NCBI GenBank assembly: GCA_030829545.1
Contig: JAURAI010000011.1
Location: 1 to 50,753 of the forward strand
DNA: 50,753 bases
From: Candidatus Poseidonia sp.
Lineage (GTDB): Archaea > Thermoplasmatota > Poseidoniia > Poseidoniales > Poseidoniaceae
Reading direction: 5' to 3'
Below are positions 50,680 through 50,753 of the stretch, one piece after another. The notes under the pieces were generated by a model that was not told the origin of the DNA, searched no databases, and was given only the letters and a program-made list of their open reading frames with translations. The position numbers were made by a program, and so were the translations under genes. Position 1 is the stretch's first letter; every line of letters starts with the position of its first letter.

Positions 50680-50753
50680 GATGCTACAACCCAACTGGGG
50701 GATCGCTCGGCTCGAGTGCCGATGAAGGTCGTGACAAGCTGCGATAAGCTGCG
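50680..50753 (+). rRNA. 23S rRNA, 5' end only (runs off window)
   Basis: The last bases match the conserved 5' end of large-subunit rRNA. GGATCGCTCGGCTC, then GCCGATGAAGG, GACAAGCTGCGATAAG, correspond in order to the start of domain I in archaeal 23S (in Haloarcula: GGAUUGCUCGGCUC, GAUGAAGG, CAAGCUGCGAUAAG). By analogy with that sequence the mature 5' end falls near 50680, give or take about 10 nt. Only some 74 bases are inside the window. No 16S rRNA lies directly upstream, so this 23S gene appears to be separated from 16S, as in Thermoplasma. Confidence 0.9.

Noticed and set aside
50432-50680. tRNA gene before 23S rRNA (such as the tRNA-Ala of many archaeal rRNA operons)
   Set aside because: No cloverleaf with GTTCGA-type T arm could be read in this stretch; the hairpins do not fit tRNA spacing.

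Overview
The window reads as a chromosomal segment of a planktonic euryarchaeon of the Marine Group II type (Candidatus Poseidoniales, Thermoplasmatota). Archaeal information-processing genes support this: uS15 with the archaeal N-terminal extension, RNase P subunit Rpp21/Rnp4, a UPF0201 protein, ArcS for archaeosine, archaeal GluRS and PheT, RNase HII and type II GAPDH. They sit beside bacterial-type DnaJ and adenylate kinase and a series of very large secreted or membrane-anchored proteins. Class III (pilin-type) signal peptides and a 23S rRNA gene with no 16S gene directly upstream fit the same group. The taxonomic call is inference from gene content; no database was searched.

Layout. 1-16.8 kb is a cell-surface region: two overlapping pilin-like genes on the minus strand (the first runs off the window), an MBL-fold hydrolase, and then on the plus strand a 1914-residue acidic repeat protein, an 1800-residue anchored ectodomain protein, a small helical protein and a lipoprotein zinc metalloprotease. 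16.8-25.8 kb holds a Pcp-Nudix fusion, UPF0201, a family 2 glycosyltransferase, a zinc-ribbon membrane protein, dnaJ, a large anchored protein and arcS. 25.8-30.1 kb holds rps15, a possible inactive RecJ/Cdc45-like protein, two unrecognised proteins and a CBS-pair protein. 30.1-39.6 kb is mostly minus strand: surface protein-rnhB-gltX, and GXGXG protein-pheT-SRAP. 39.7-50.4 kb is plus strand: gap, a giant subtilase, adk, rnp4, a CRM/YhbY protein, an ArsB/NhaD-type transporter and a zinc-ribbon/TPR protein. The 5' end of a 23S rRNA gene closes the window.

How the genes work together. Translation and RNA functions are spread through the window (uS15, GluRS, PheRS beta, ArcS, RNase P, CRM protein, 23S rRNA). 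The other theme is an elaborate surface: pilin-like subunits, a putative calcium-binding repeat protein, anchored ectodomains, a subtilase and a metalloprotease, which would suit attachment to particles and protein degradation. Two of the giant anchored proteins (ends at 15170 and 45757) finish in the same short cytosolic tail, Pro-rich then LPxGWTxxQWxxYG. This is the best candidate here for an undescribed system.

No CRISPR array, insertion sequence, prophage or tRNA gene was recognised. Starts given here differ from the longest open frame where a signal peptide, ribosome-binding site or family start supports another codon; the most notable is a CTG start for dnaJ.
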